Origin: Xanthomonas arboricola pv. populi | Lineage (GTDB): Bacteria > Pseudomonadota > Gammaproteobacteria > Xanthomonadales > Xanthomonadaceae | Assembly: GCF_002939945.1 (NCBI RefSeq) | Contig: NZ_MDEB01000001.1 | Span: 1-64,000, forward strand | Length of the DNA stretch: 64,000 bases | Direction: 5' to 3' | Part shown: positions 11,120 to 19,742 of the stretch, piece by piece | How positions within the stretch are numbered: position 1 is the stretch's first letter | Layout of the letters: every line of letters starts with the position of its first letter | The notes under the pieces: generated by a model | Told to the model about the DNA's origin: nothing | The model's input: only the letters and a program-made list of their open reading frames with translations | Databases searched by the model: none | Translations under genes and position numbers: made by a program

Positions 11120-13375
11120 TCATCGTGGATCGCCGTAAAAGATGCCACGCCCACCGGTGGCGAAGTACACACGCCCGGGGATGCGTGGATCGCCGGTAAC
11201 GCTGTACGGCTTGCAGAACCGGTGCGCGTCGTCGTTGATGCGCAACCAGTGCGCGCCTTCGTCGTCGGAGCGGAACACGCCGTCCACGCCATCCACGCGG
11301 CCGGCCAGATACAGCGCCGGCGCTGCGCCCGCGTGCAGCGCCTTGCCGATGCCCAGCGAACGCGCCTGGTCCGGTTTGGACAAGGTCTGCAAACGCCCGC
11401 CCTGCCAGCGCATCACGCCCAGCGTGGGGCTGGCCAGATACACCACCCCCGCCCGCCATGGATCCGGGCGCAGCTGCGGACGCGCGCGCTCGTCGCGCGC
11501 CGGGCTGCCGACCTGCGCACCGGTGTCGCGAAAGCTTGCTGCGCCATCGCGGCTCTCGAACAGGCGCCCGCTGGCGGTATCCACCGCGTACCAGCGCCGT
11601 GCATCGACGCGATCGGCCACTGTCACTGCGGTCTCGGGCAGCCCCTGTACACGTTGCCAGTGCTTGCCGAAATCGGCCGTGCGCCAGTTGCCGCCTGTGT
11701 CCGGCGCCCACACCACCTGCGAGGCATCGGCGGCAATGGCGATGTTGCCGGCGCCCTGCCCGGCCGGCGGCTCGCTGGCGAACGCCGTCCACTGCGCGCC
11801 GCCATCGCGCGAATACAGCGCACGGATCGCGTTGTTGCGGCGATCGCGCACGGTGCCGCTGCGCACCACCCACTGCGCGGCCTGTCCCGCGGCGTCGATG
11901 CTCTCGCCATTGGTCAGGCGCGGGCCGGCGTACTGCAACTGCGCACGTTCCAGATCGTCATGCCGAAAACCGTCGATATCGCCGAGTGCGCTGAGCAGAT
12001 GCGCGCCTTGCATCGGGCTGAGCAGATCCAGCGGCACGGTCTCTTCCAGCCCGCGATCCTGGAACCACCACTGCAAGGGCTGCTGTGCAGAGAACTGCTG
12101 CAGGTTGCGCGAGGCCCAGATGCCGTAGCCGGTGACGAACAGCGCGTGGTTGCTGTCGAACGGATCGATCGCCAGGGCGCCCATCCAGTGCGGCGTGGCC
12201 TGCGCGGTCCACGGCGCTGCGCTGTGATCGAACTGCGCGCCAGCCAGCAACGGCATCCAGCTGCGCCCGCCGTCGACGCTGCGGAACAGCTCATCGCGCG
12301 GGCTACGACGGCGGAAGGTGCTGGCCAGCAGCACCTGCGGCTGTTGCGGATCCACCGCCACCGCGCCCCAGCCGAAGCCATCGCCGCCGGCCGGCTGCGC
12401 GATCGGGCTGATCTCGCTCCAGTGCGCCTGCGCCGGGGTGTATTTCCACAGCGCGCCACCGGCCAGCAGATCCGGGCCGGGCTGGTCGCCGTAGCTGAGG
12501 TACCACTGCCCATCGCTGCCACCGGCCATATGGCTGGGACGCAGGCCCTTGGGTTGCCCGGCCACCGCCGACCAGCTGCGCCCGGCGTCGTCGGAGACAT
12601 ACAGACTGGTCTGCGCGGTGGACACGCCGACATAGATGCGCGGGGTCGGACGGCCGGCGCGGCCGCTGGCGGCATCGAAGACGACAAAGGCGATGCCAAC
12701 CGCCTGCTCGCGTCCGACATGATTGCGCGCGGTCGCACCCGCCAATGCCTCGGCAGGAAATGCGTCCACCCGCGCCCAGTGCGCGCCGCGATCGTCGCTG
12801 CGCCACAGGCCCGCATCGCGTGAGCCGAGCAACAGCACGCGGCCATCGTGCGGGTCCACCGCCAGACGCTCGCCATTGGAACGGCCCAACTGATTGCCGC
12901 CGAGCTTGAACGGCAACGCGGCACGCTCGAAACTGCGGCCGCGATCGAACGAGCGCAGCAGCGCGGCATTGCCGGCGCGCTCGTGCATGTAGGTGCCCGC
13001 GGCCAGGTACAGCGCCTGCGGGTCGGCAGGATCGACCGCGAACGCGTCGATTCCCATCAGGTTCCAGTCGTCGGCGCCCAGCCAATCGGTCAGCGCCACC
13101 CACTGCTGCGCGCGCGCATCCCAGCGGTACGCACCACCGACATCGGTACGTGCATAGGCAAGATCGCGCTCGGCGGGATGAAACAGCACCCCGGTGACGA
13201 ATCCGCCACCGCCGATGGCGACGCTGCGCCATTGGTACGGCCCCTGCACCACCGGATCGGCAGCCTGCAGCGGCAGGATCGAAAATGGCAACAACACCAG
13301 TGCCAGCCACGCACCCACCGGCCACTTCGCTGCGGTAACGCGGCGCACAGTAGGCGGATCGATCACAGCGATCAT
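11120..13375 (-). CDS. GH74 endo-xyloglucanase
   Basis: The enzyme should cut the beta-1,4-glucan backbone of xyloglucan into oligosaccharides. It is about 751 aa with a signal peptide (LALVLLPFSILPLQAAD). Repeated propeller motifs with Asp boxes follow (SFDRGRSF, SDDRGAHW, SDDAGRSW, SVDGGRSW), as expected for the two seven-bladed propellers of GH74. TDVGGAYRWD near the mature N-terminus carries the likely first catalytic Asp; ALAIDPFDSNHALFVTGYG is the likely region of the second. ATG at 13375 lies directly after GGAGGA; a GTG at 13366 with that same site at better spacing is an alternative start. Its transcript probably comes from read-through past the hairpin at 13417-13462. Confidence 0.92.
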   Translation of the reverse strand: MIAVIDPPTVRRVTAAKWPVGAWLALVLLPFSILPLQAADPVVQGPYQWRSVAIGGGGFVTGVLFHPAERDLAYARTDVGGAYRWDARAQQWVALTDWLGADDWNLMGIDAFAVDPADPQALYLAAGTYMHERAGNAALLRSFDRGRSFERAALPFKLGGNQLGRSNGERLAVDPHDGRVLLLGSRDAGLWRSDDRGAHWARVDAFPAEALAGATARNHVGREQAVGIAFVVFDAASGRAGRPTPRIYVGVSTAQTSLYVSDDAGRSWSAVAGQPKGLRPSHMAGGSDGQWYLSYGDQPGPDLLAGGALWKYTPAQAHWSEISPIAQPAGGDGFGWGAVAVDPQQPQVLLASTFRRRSPRDELFRSVDGGRSWMPLLAGAQFDHSAAPWTAQATPHWMGALAIDPFDSNHALFVTGYGIWASRNLQQFSAQQPLQWWFQDRGLEETVPLDLLSPMQGAHLLSALGDIDGFRHDDLERAQLQYAGPRLTNGESIDAAGQAAQWVVRSGTVRDRRNNAIRALYSRDGGAQWTAFASEPPAGQGAGNIAIAADASQVVWAPDTGGNWRTADFGKHWQRVQGLPETAVTVADRVDARRWYAVDTASGRLFESRDGAASFRDTGAQVGSPARDERARPQLRPDPWRAGVVYLASPTLGVMRWQGGRLQTLSKPDQARSLGIGKALHAGAAPALYLAGRVDGVDGVFRSDDEGAHWLRINDDAHRFCKPYSVTGDPRIPGRVYFATGGRGIFYGDPR

Positions 13376-13394
13376 TCCTCCGGCTCCCCTTGCG

Positions 13395-13414
13395 ATCGAC
13401 GGCATGCCGTCGAT
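13395..13414. repeat. 20-bp perfect palindrome before the GH74 gene
   Basis: ATCGACGGCA followed directly by TGCCGTCGAT forms a perfect 20-bp palindrome, 20 nt upstream of the GH74 start. In RNA it would make a short-loop hairpin just ahead of the ribosome site. It could also be a DNA site for a dimeric regulator. Confidence 0.5.
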
Positions 13415-13416
13415 AG

Positions 13417-13462
13417 GAAAAACACCGGTCCGACGGGCTGCCTGCACAGCTCGCCGGACCGG
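13417..13462 (-). terminator. partial terminator or attenuator after the first TonB receptor gene
   Basis: On the minus strand CCGGTCCG (13462-13455) pairs with CGGACCGG (13432-13425), followed by TGTTTTT (A-run at 13418-13422 on the plus strand). It lies 24 nt after the receptor stop and before GH74. The stem is strong and the T-tract short, so partial read-through into the enzyme genes is expected. Confidence 0.65.
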
Positions 13463-13485
13463 CGACGCACTTCCTACGGCGCGTT

Positions 13486-16209
13486 CTACAGGCTGGCCCG
13501 CAATGTCAGGCCATACCGACGATCGTTGATCACGAAGTCGCGGTAGCGCGACTCGGTGCCCAGATAGCTTTCGCGCCGTGTATCGAGCAGGTTCACGCCA
13601 TCGAGCGAAATCGACCACACATCATTGATGTTGAAACGCAGCGAGGCATCCAGCTGGCCGAAGCCCTTGTTGTAGACCGGCAGGTTGCCGGTGCCGTTGC
13701 CTGCGGTGGTCACCAGCCAGTCGCTGCGCCAGTTGTAGGCCACACGGCCCTGGAAGCGCGAGGTTTCGTAGCTGAGGATCGCGTTGTAGCTGTTCTTGGA
13801 CAGGCCTTCCAGCGGCACGGTCAGCGCCTGGCCGTTGGTGTCGGTGGCGGTGGGGCTCGGCGCCTCGCTGTCGACATAGGTGTAGTTGGTCTGCAGGCCG
13901 AAGCCGCTCAGCCAGCCCGGCAAAAAGTCGAAGAACTGCGTGTAGCCCAGTTCCGCACCGCGGATCTTGCCGGCATCGCCGTTGACCGGGCGGGTGATCT
14001 GCCACACCTGGCCGTCGTAGACCTCGTTGAAGACCGCATTGGCGATGAAGCCTTCGACCTTCTTGTAGAACAGGGTGCCGTACATCATCGAGCCCTGGCC
14101 GAAGTACCACTCCAGCGCGGTGTCGAACTGGTCGGCCTTGACCGCTTCCAGGCTCGGGTTGCCCGCAGTACCGGTGAAGGTCGAGGCACCATTGGAGGTA
14201 CCGGTGCTCAGGCTCAGGTTCGGGTTGAGCCGATCGAAGGTGGGGCGAGAGATGCCGCGCGAAGCGGCAAAACGCCACTGCAGTTGATCGCTCAGCATCC
14301 AGCGCAGGTTCAAGCTCGGCAGCACGTCGGTATAGGTCTGCTGCGCATCCACCGGGATCAGGCCACCGCCTTCGCTGTCGGTACCGGTGCGCACGCCCTG
14401 CGAGCCCACCTCGGTCCGCACCACGCGCACGCCGATGTTGCCGTCGAACGGAATCGAGTCACTGTCCACGCCGAAGCGCAGCACGCCATAGGCCGCGTAG
14501 GTCTTCTCGTTCTGCGTATTGATGTTGTTGGGGGCAAATTCCAGCGGGCTGGCACCGAAGGTGGCCAGGGTCTGCTCGTAGTTGGCAACCGCCGAATCGG
14601 CAGCCGTCAGCGTGCGGCCGAAGGTGCTGCTTTCACCGCGGAAGAAGTCGGTGATCGGGTTGGTCACCAGACCGATGGTCGGGTACTGCGAGAACGGCGT
14701 ACCCGAGCAATCGTTGATGCACATGAAACGGTAGATATTGCCCTTGGTCTCGGCATCGCGGTCGGTGTAGCGCACACCGGCCTTGAAGCTGCGCACGAAG
14801 TCGCTGTCGAAGGCCAGGTCCATGTCGGCGCGCCAGGCGAACTCGGTGCCCTTGTTGTCGTCCTTGTTGTCCAGGTGCCAGCGCCAGCCGTCGTAGTTGT
14901 TGGCATCGGCCAGATAGCCTTCCGCGCCGCTGGCATCGGTCACCGACAGGCGCGGCAGATTGCCACGGAAGTCGACGTTGAACTGCGGGCTGGTGTCCTG
15001 CCCGGTGGCGATGATGTAGCGCGTGCCGGTGGTGGTGGCATCGACATACTGGAAGTCGGTGCTCAGGGTCAGCTTCTCGTTGACCGTCCACTTGGCGCCC
15101 AGCGAGTAATCGGTGGTCACCGAATGCCGCTCGGTCAGGCTGGTGTTGGATTCGGTGGGAACGTTCTGGAACGAGCCGTTGACGAATTCGTTGCGGTCGT
15201 TGACCTGGATGCCCGGCAAGCCCTGCATCGGGTTGGCGCCGGTCAGCGCGAAGAACGAATAATCGTGCCAGCTGAAGTCGTACTCCGAACGCAGCACCTG
15301 CGTGTAGACCTCCACCGCATCGTTCGGACGCCATTGCATCGCGAACGCACCGGTCTTGCGCTCGCGCTCGCCGACGGTGGTGTTGATGCCGGCGCCGTGC
15401 GGCACCGACACGCCCTGGCCTTCATAGCCCGGCAGATCGGTCTGCGTGTACCACGGCTCGATCGAGATGGTGTCCTGGCGGAACGGGCTCTTCTGCTGCG
15501 AATAATTCACCAGCAGGCCGATCTCGCCGATGCCGGTCTGCCAGCGATCGCTGAACAGGCCCGAGAACGCCGGCTTGCCGTCGTCGGCCAGGTCGTAATA
15601 GTTGTACTGCACGCTGCCGGCGATCTTGCGGCCGTCGTAGTCGAACGGCAGGCGCGTGCGCAGGTCGACGGTGCCGCCCAGGCCACCTTCGATCATGTCG
15701 GCCGAGGGATTCTTGTAGACGTTGACGCCGCCGAGCAGTTCGGCCGACACGTCCTCGAAGCTCAGGCCACGGCCATCGTTGGCAGTGAAGATATCGCGGC
15801 CATTGAGTTCGGTCCGCACCTGGGTCAGGCCGCGGATGGCGATCGAGCTGCCTTCGCCATAGTTGCGCGAGATCTGGATGCCGGAAATGCGCTGCAGCGC
15901 CTCGGCGACGTTGTTGTCGGGCAGCTTGCCGATGTCTTCGGCAACGATCGAATCGACGATCTGCTCGGCGTTCTGTTTGACCAGCTGCGCCTTGGTGACG
16001 CTGCTGCGCGTGCCGGTGACCTGCACGGTGTCGAGCTGCTGGGTGGTCGCGTCCTGGGCCGGGGCGGCAGTGGTGGTGGCGTCCTGCGCGTAGGCCTGCG
16101 CGCTCAACAGCGTGGCCACACTGAGGGCCATCACGGAGCGGCGGAAATCACGGATCGAACGCTGACCCACAGTCCGGCCTGCCGGAATGTGGCGATGTTG
16201 CACTGACAT
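13486..16209 (-). CDS. TonB-dependent receptor 1 (xyloglucan oligosaccharide uptake)
   Basis: This 907-aa outer-membrane transporter is probably energised by TonB-ExbBD to import xyloglucan fragments. After a signal peptide (ATLLSAQAYAQD) come a TonB-box-like DTVQVTG, a plug domain (QNAEQIVDSIVAEDIGKLP, NVAEALQRISGIQISR, IRGLTQVRTELNGRDIF) and a long beta-barrel. It resembles the TIGR01782 class of Xanthomonas receptors. It ends in RASL, lacking the usual terminal aromatic residue. The ATG at 16209 follows GGGAGGGA within a 16-nt block identical to that before receptor 2. It precedes GH74 on the same strand, hence the substrate inference. Confidence 0.9.
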   Translation of the reverse strand: MSVQHRHIPAGRTVGQRSIRDFRRSVMALSVATLLSAQAYAQDATTTAAPAQDATTQQLDTVQVTGTRSSVTKAQLVKQNAEQIVDSIVAEDIGKLPDNNVAEALQRISGIQISRNYGEGSSIAIRGLTQVRTELNGRDIFTANDGRGLSFEDVSAELLGGVNVYKNPSADMIEGGLGGTVDLRTRLPFDYDGRKIAGSVQYNYYDLADDGKPAFSGLFSDRWQTGIGEIGLLVNYSQQKSPFRQDTISIEPWYTQTDLPGYEGQGVSVPHGAGINTTVGERERKTGAFAMQWRPNDAVEVYTQVLRSEYDFSWHDYSFFALTGANPMQGLPGIQVNDRNEFVNGSFQNVPTESNTSLTERHSVTTDYSLGAKWTVNEKLTLSTDFQYVDATTTGTRYIIATGQDTSPQFNVDFRGNLPRLSVTDASGAEGYLADANNYDGWRWHLDNKDDNKGTEFAWRADMDLAFDSDFVRSFKAGVRYTDRDAETKGNIYRFMCINDCSGTPFSQYPTIGLVTNPITDFFRGESSTFGRTLTAADSAVANYEQTLATFGASPLEFAPNNINTQNEKTYAAYGVLRFGVDSDSIPFDGNIGVRVVRTEVGSQGVRTGTDSEGGGLIPVDAQQTYTDVLPSLNLRWMLSDQLQWRFAASRGISRPTFDRLNPNLSLSTGTSNGASTFTGTAGNPSLEAVKADQFDTALEWYFGQGSMMYGTLFYKKVEGFIANAVFNEVYDGQVWQITRPVNGDAGKIRGAELGYTQFFDFLPGWLSGFGLQTNYTYVDSEAPSPTATDTNGQALTVPLEGLSKNSYNAILSYETSRFQGRVAYNWRSDWLVTTAGNGTGNLPVYNKGFGQLDASLRFNINDVWSISLDGVNLLDTRRESYLGTESRYRDFVINDRRYGLTLRASL

Positions 16210-16214
16210 GGTGC

Positions 16215-16230
16215 TCCCTCCCAGGACGCA
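16215..16230 (-). promoter_or_regulatory. leader/Shine-Dalgarno block of receptor 1
   Basis: The minus strand reads TGCGTCCTGGGAGGGA, then five bases, then the ATG at 16209. The same 16 bases at the same distance precede receptor 2 (19486-19501). The block includes the ribosome site GGGAGGGA and several GGA triplets. Confidence 0.7.
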
Positions 16231-16398
16231 TGTACTTCTAATTTTTTAGCGGGTCGGTGCGCGAACGCCCTGCCCGTCGTTGGTGCTGGCCCGCATCCGC
16301 CCACGACCGGAAGGCCGGGCGGTTGCGATGCGTGGTAATCCTGACAAGGCTTACCTAGCGGCTGCGGCCGGAGCATAGGGCGGCGCCGTCGTGCCATA

Positions 16399-16439
16399 CC
16401 AATGAAATATTCCTGGAAAGCTATTCGTAAAAAATATAG
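16399..16439 (-). promoter_or_regulatory. conserved 41-nt promoter module, receptor 1 copy (putative GamR/LysR operator)
   Basis: On the minus strand: TATAT, 7 nt, GAATAGC, 7 nt, GAAT, 2 nt, TTCATTGG. The spacing matches exactly the copies at 19686-19726 and 20734-20774. The left half-site (TATAT for TATTC) is degenerate here; the right half GAATAG and the downstream GAAT/TTCATTGG are intact. Confidence 0.65.
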
Positions 16440-16497
16440 CAACGCCGACAAACGCGCCGGGTCTGGCATTGCGGATCCGGATCGCCGGATTGGCCAA

Positions 16498-16522
16498 AGC
16501 GGGCTCAACTCCATGAGCCCGC
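16498..16522 (-). terminator. terminator of TonB receptor 2
   Basis: GCGGGCTCA (16499-16507) and TGAGCCCGC (16514-16522) form a perfect 9-bp stem with a 6-nt loop, 27 nt after the receptor 2 stop. On the minus strand it is followed by a short TTT. It would partly insulate receptor 1. Confidence 0.6.
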
Positions 16523-16549
16523 ACATATCGGTTCCGTGACCGCCTGCGC

Positions 16550-19480
16550 TTACCAGTTCATGCGCAGCACCAGCGAGTAGCGCCGGTCGTTGACGAACGA
16601 GGAGCGCGTATACAGACGCGGATCCACCTCCCCGCCTTCGTACGAGGTCGGCCCCATCAGCACCTTGGTCACCGTATTGGTCAGGTTGTTGGCCTGCACG
16701 CCCAGCTGCAGGTGCTCGTTGAACCGGTAGAAGAACGAGCCGTCGAGCTGGCCGTAGTCGTCGGCCCAGGTCGGCAGACGGGTGGACGCATCGCTGGTGG
16801 TCAGCAGGTAGCGCGAGCGCCAGTTGTAGGCCAGACGCAGCGACAACGGCCCCTTCTCGTAGATACCGGCCAGGTTGTAGCTGCGCCGCGACAGGCCTTC
16901 CAGCGGCAGCTCGACACCGGTGACGGTGGTATTGGTGTACGGGTCGGTGGCGGTGTTGGCGCCGCCCTGGCTGTCGACGAAGGTGAAGTTGGCATTGACG
17001 CCGAACCCGCTCAGCCAGCCCGGTAGCTGGTCGAAGAACTGGGTATAGCCCAGCTCCGCGCCGCGGATGGTGCCCTCGTCCATGTTGTACGGACGCGTTA
17101 CCAGCCAGGGGCGGTTGTCGAAGATCTCGCTGCGGGTCTGGGTGGAGAAGTAATCCTTGACCTTCTTGTAGAACAACGTGGCGTACAGCATGTCGCTGGT
17201 GTCGAAGTACCACTCCAGCGCGGTGTCGAACTGGTTGGCCACCATCGGCTTGAGGTTCGGGTTGCCGGCGGTGCCGACAAAATCGGTCGCCTGGCCGGCG
17301 TCGTTGGTCTCCACGTTGAGCAACACATACGGCTGCAACTGGGTGTAGTCCGGGCGCGCCATCGCCTTGGAGGCGGCAAAGCGCCACTGCAGGCTGTCGG
17401 TGAAGCGCAGACGCAGGTTCAGGCTGGGCAGCACGTTGGTGTAACGGCCCTGGGAATTGTTCTCAAAATACTGCCCGGTGTAGCGCGCCTGCAGTTCCGG
17501 CGAGACATTGAGGCCGGCCAGATTCTGGAACTGGCCGAAGCCTTCGGCCTGGGTCTTGGTCTGCACCACGCGGATGCCGACGTTGCCGTCCACCGGAATG
17601 CCCCAGGCCTCGTCATTGCCGAAGTACAGCGCCGCGTAGGCGGCCTGGGTACGCTCGAACTGCCGGTTGGTGTCCTGCGGCTGATAGGTGTCCGGCGCCC
17701 AGCCATAGCCGCGCAACGCCACGATCTGCTGGATCATCTGCGAGGCCGAGCCATAGTTGTTGACCAGGCTGCTGTTGGGCACCACCAGCGTGGTCGGCAC
17801 GTTTACGCCGCCGCGGAAGAAGTCCGAGAAGGTGAACAACGACGACTGGTCGGTCATGAACTCGGACATAGTCGCCAGGCCGTTGCTGGTGCCTGGAATC
17901 GCGGCCCAGTTATCGGAGATCACGCCCCAGTTGTAGCCGGAATTCTTGTTGATCTGGTTGCGATCGGTGGCACGCATGCCGAAGCGCGCAAAGCGCAACC
18001 AGCTGCTGTCATCGAAGGTGTATTCCAGATCCACGCGCGTGGACAGCTGACGTCCGCGGTTCTTGCCCAGGTGGTCCATCGCCGCCGCCCAGAAGTAATT
18101 GGACGGGTCCTGGGTAAAGGCCGGGTTGGCAATCTGCACGCTGGGATACTTGCCCGACACGTCGTAGGACAGGCCTGGCAGATAGGTCGCACTGAACACG
18201 GTGAAATCCAGCTGCTCGTTCTCCGACTCCACCAGCTGCATATCGCCCTTGATCTGCAGGTTGTCGTTGAAGAAGTGGCTGAAACCCACCGACATGTCGG
18301 TGGTGGTGGTGCGCTGTTCGGAATAGCGGTTGTCGGTGTTGAAGCGCACGCCGTCGCCGGTGAGCACCCCGCGCCACGAGCTGGACACCGGCGAGCCGCG
18401 CAGGAAGGCGCCGCGATCGTCGTAGTCGAAGGTGGTGCCCGGCGCCGGCGTGATGCTGTTGTTGCTGTCGTTGAAGAACGCGGCGCGCTCCTGCCAGTTC
18501 ATTTCGTAGCGCGAGCGCAGGAACTGCGCATAGATCTCGGTGGCATCGCTGGGCTTCCACTGGAACGCCGCCGCGATCCCGTCGCGCTTGCGCTCGAAAT
18601 CCAGCTGACGCCAGTTCACCCCGCCCGGCACGAACACCTCGCTGCGCCCGCTGCCGGCCAGCACCGCCTCATCGGTGCGCCGCACGTACGGCTCCACCTG
18701 GATGCCGTCCGAGCGCGTGGCCAGCTCCGAGTGCGCGACGTCGATCATGAAGCCCATTTCACCGATGCCGGTGCTCCAGCGATCGCTGAACAGGAACGAG
18801 GCCGACGGCTTGTACTTCTTGCTCATGTCGCCGTAGTTGTAGTCGACATTGCCGCCGACGATCCGGCCCGGGTTGTCGAACGGCATGCGCGTGCGCAGAT
18901 TGACCGTGCCGCCCAGGCCGCCTTCGATGATTTCCGCCGAGGGGTTCTTGTACACGTCCACGCCGGCCATCAACTCGGCCGGCACGTCTTCGAAGCTCAG
19001 CCCGCGGCCGCTGGCAGCGCTGAAGATGTCGCGCCCATTGAGTTCGCCACGCACCTGGGTCAGGCCGCGGATCATCACGCCGCTGCCTTCGGCGGAGAAA
19101 TGGTCGGGATCGCTGCGTGCGGCGAAGTGATCGATGGTCACGCCGCTGACGCGCTGCAGGGTTTCGGTGACGCTGCGGTCGGGCAAGGCGCCGATGTCCT
19201 CGGCACTAACCGAATCCACGATCTGGCTGGCATCGCGCTTGATCACCTGCGACTTGATCAGGCTGGCGCGCACACCGCGCACCTCCACCGCATCCAGATC
19301 CACCGCGCTGCCGGCGGCCTTGCCGGCCGGGGCCGTCGGGGACGACGGCGTGTGTTGTGCGTACACCGGTGCGGCGAGCAACAGCCCGATGCTGACGGCC
19401 ATGGCGGACTGACGCAAACGCGGGGTACGACGTGCGTGCACGCCCGTCCCTGCCGAGGCATGGCTTGAAAACTTGTACAT
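16550..19480 (-). CDS. TonB-dependent receptor 2 (xyloglucan oligosaccharide uptake)
   Basis: This 976-aa outer-membrane receptor is in the same family as receptor 1. The signal peptide ends LLLAAPVYAQH. A TonB-box-like VEVRG is followed by the plug (DASQIVDSVSAEDIGALP, SVTETLQRVSGVTIDH, MIRGLTQVRGELNGRDIF) and a barrel ending in the expected aromatic residue (LVLRMNW). The ATG at 19480 follows the same 16-nt leader block as receptor 1. A terminator-like hairpin lies after it, so it may be transcribed mostly on its own. Having two receptors suggests different oligosaccharide preferences. Substrate is inferred from the neighbouring hydrolases. Confidence 0.9.
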   Translation of the reverse strand: MYKFSSHASAGTGVHARRTPRLRQSAMAVSIGLLLAAPVYAQHTPSSPTAPAGKAAGSAVDLDAVEVRGVRASLIKSQVIKRDASQIVDSVSAEDIGALPDRSVTETLQRVSGVTIDHFAARSDPDHFSAEGSGVMIRGLTQVRGELNGRDIFSAASGRGLSFEDVPAELMAGVDVYKNPSAEIIEGGLGGTVNLRTRMPFDNPGRIVGGNVDYNYGDMSKKYKPSASFLFSDRWSTGIGEMGFMIDVAHSELATRSDGIQVEPYVRRTDEAVLAGSGRSEVFVPGGVNWRQLDFERKRDGIAAAFQWKPSDATEIYAQFLRSRYEMNWQERAAFFNDSNNSITPAPGTTFDYDDRGAFLRGSPVSSSWRGVLTGDGVRFNTDNRYSEQRTTTTDMSVGFSHFFNDNLQIKGDMQLVESENEQLDFTVFSATYLPGLSYDVSGKYPSVQIANPAFTQDPSNYFWAAAMDHLGKNRGRQLSTRVDLEYTFDDSSWLRFARFGMRATDRNQINKNSGYNWGVISDNWAAIPGTSNGLATMSEFMTDQSSLFTFSDFFRGGVNVPTTLVVPNSSLVNNYGSASQMIQQIVALRGYGWAPDTYQPQDTNRQFERTQAAYAALYFGNDEAWGIPVDGNVGIRVVQTKTQAEGFGQFQNLAGLNVSPELQARYTGQYFENNSQGRYTNVLPSLNLRLRFTDSLQWRFAASKAMARPDYTQLQPYVLLNVETNDAGQATDFVGTAGNPNLKPMVANQFDTALEWYFDTSDMLYATLFYKKVKDYFSTQTRSEIFDNRPWLVTRPYNMDEGTIRGAELGYTQFFDQLPGWLSGFGVNANFTFVDSQGGANTATDPYTNTTVTGVELPLEGLSRRSYNLAGIYEKGPLSLRLAYNWRSRYLLTTSDASTRLPTWADDYGQLDGSFFYRFNEHLQLGVQANNLTNTVTKVLMGPTSYEGGEVDPRLYTRSSFVNDRRYSLVLRMNW

Positions 19481-19485
19481 CTGAA

Positions 19486-19501
19486 TCCCTCCCAGGACGC
19501 A
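19486..19501 (-). promoter_or_regulatory. leader/Shine-Dalgarno block of receptor 2
   Basis: Minus-strand TGCGTCCTGGGAGGGA is identical to the block at 16215-16230 and also stands five bases before the ATG (19480). Sequence around the block differs, which argues for selection rather than simple recent duplication. Confidence 0.7.
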
Positions 19502-19685
19502 AGACGACTGAAGACTGGTTGTCGCGGCACCGTCGACGGGCCGCATGGTGGTGCAGGACGCGGACGTTGCCGCCCGGCTCCACTTCTCACTGCATGGCGG
19601 CTTGGCCGCCGATCACCTGCCCGACTTCACGTGCGCTTCAGCGTGCGATCTGGCTCACAGATATAGGCGCCTGCTCTGGCGTCAG

Positions 19686-19726
19686 CCAATGAAGAATTCA
19701 CAGCCTGCTATTCCCTGCCGGAATAC
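19686..19726 (-). promoter_or_regulatory. conserved 41-nt promoter module, receptor 2 copy (putative GamR/LysR operator)
   Basis: The core is the perfect inverted repeat TATTC-N7-GAATA (19709-19725), extended on the minus strand to GTATTC-N7-GAATAGC, then 7 nt, GAAT, 2 nt, TTCATTGG. The core contains TTC-N7-GAA, which fits the LysR T-N11-A rule. It lies about 230 nt upstream of the receptor 2 ATG and just past the lysR stop. Confidence 0.75.
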
Positions 19727-19742
19727 GAATGGAAGAGCCCGC

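Larger units (their letters stand above)
16210..16549 (-). promoter_or_regulatory. intergenic region and promoter region of TonB receptor 1
   Basis: The 340 bases between the two receptor genes hold no gene. They hold the terminator of receptor 2 (16498-16522), the 41-nt promoter module at 16399-16439, and the 16-nt leader block at 16215-16230. The module ends 190 nt upstream of the ATG, so a long leader of up to about 150 nt is likely. The exact -35/-10 pair was not resolved. Confidence 0.6.

Noticed and set aside
14284-16206. Plus-strand frame opposite TonB receptor 1
   Set aside because: Antisense shadow; the receptor on the minus strand has full domain structure.
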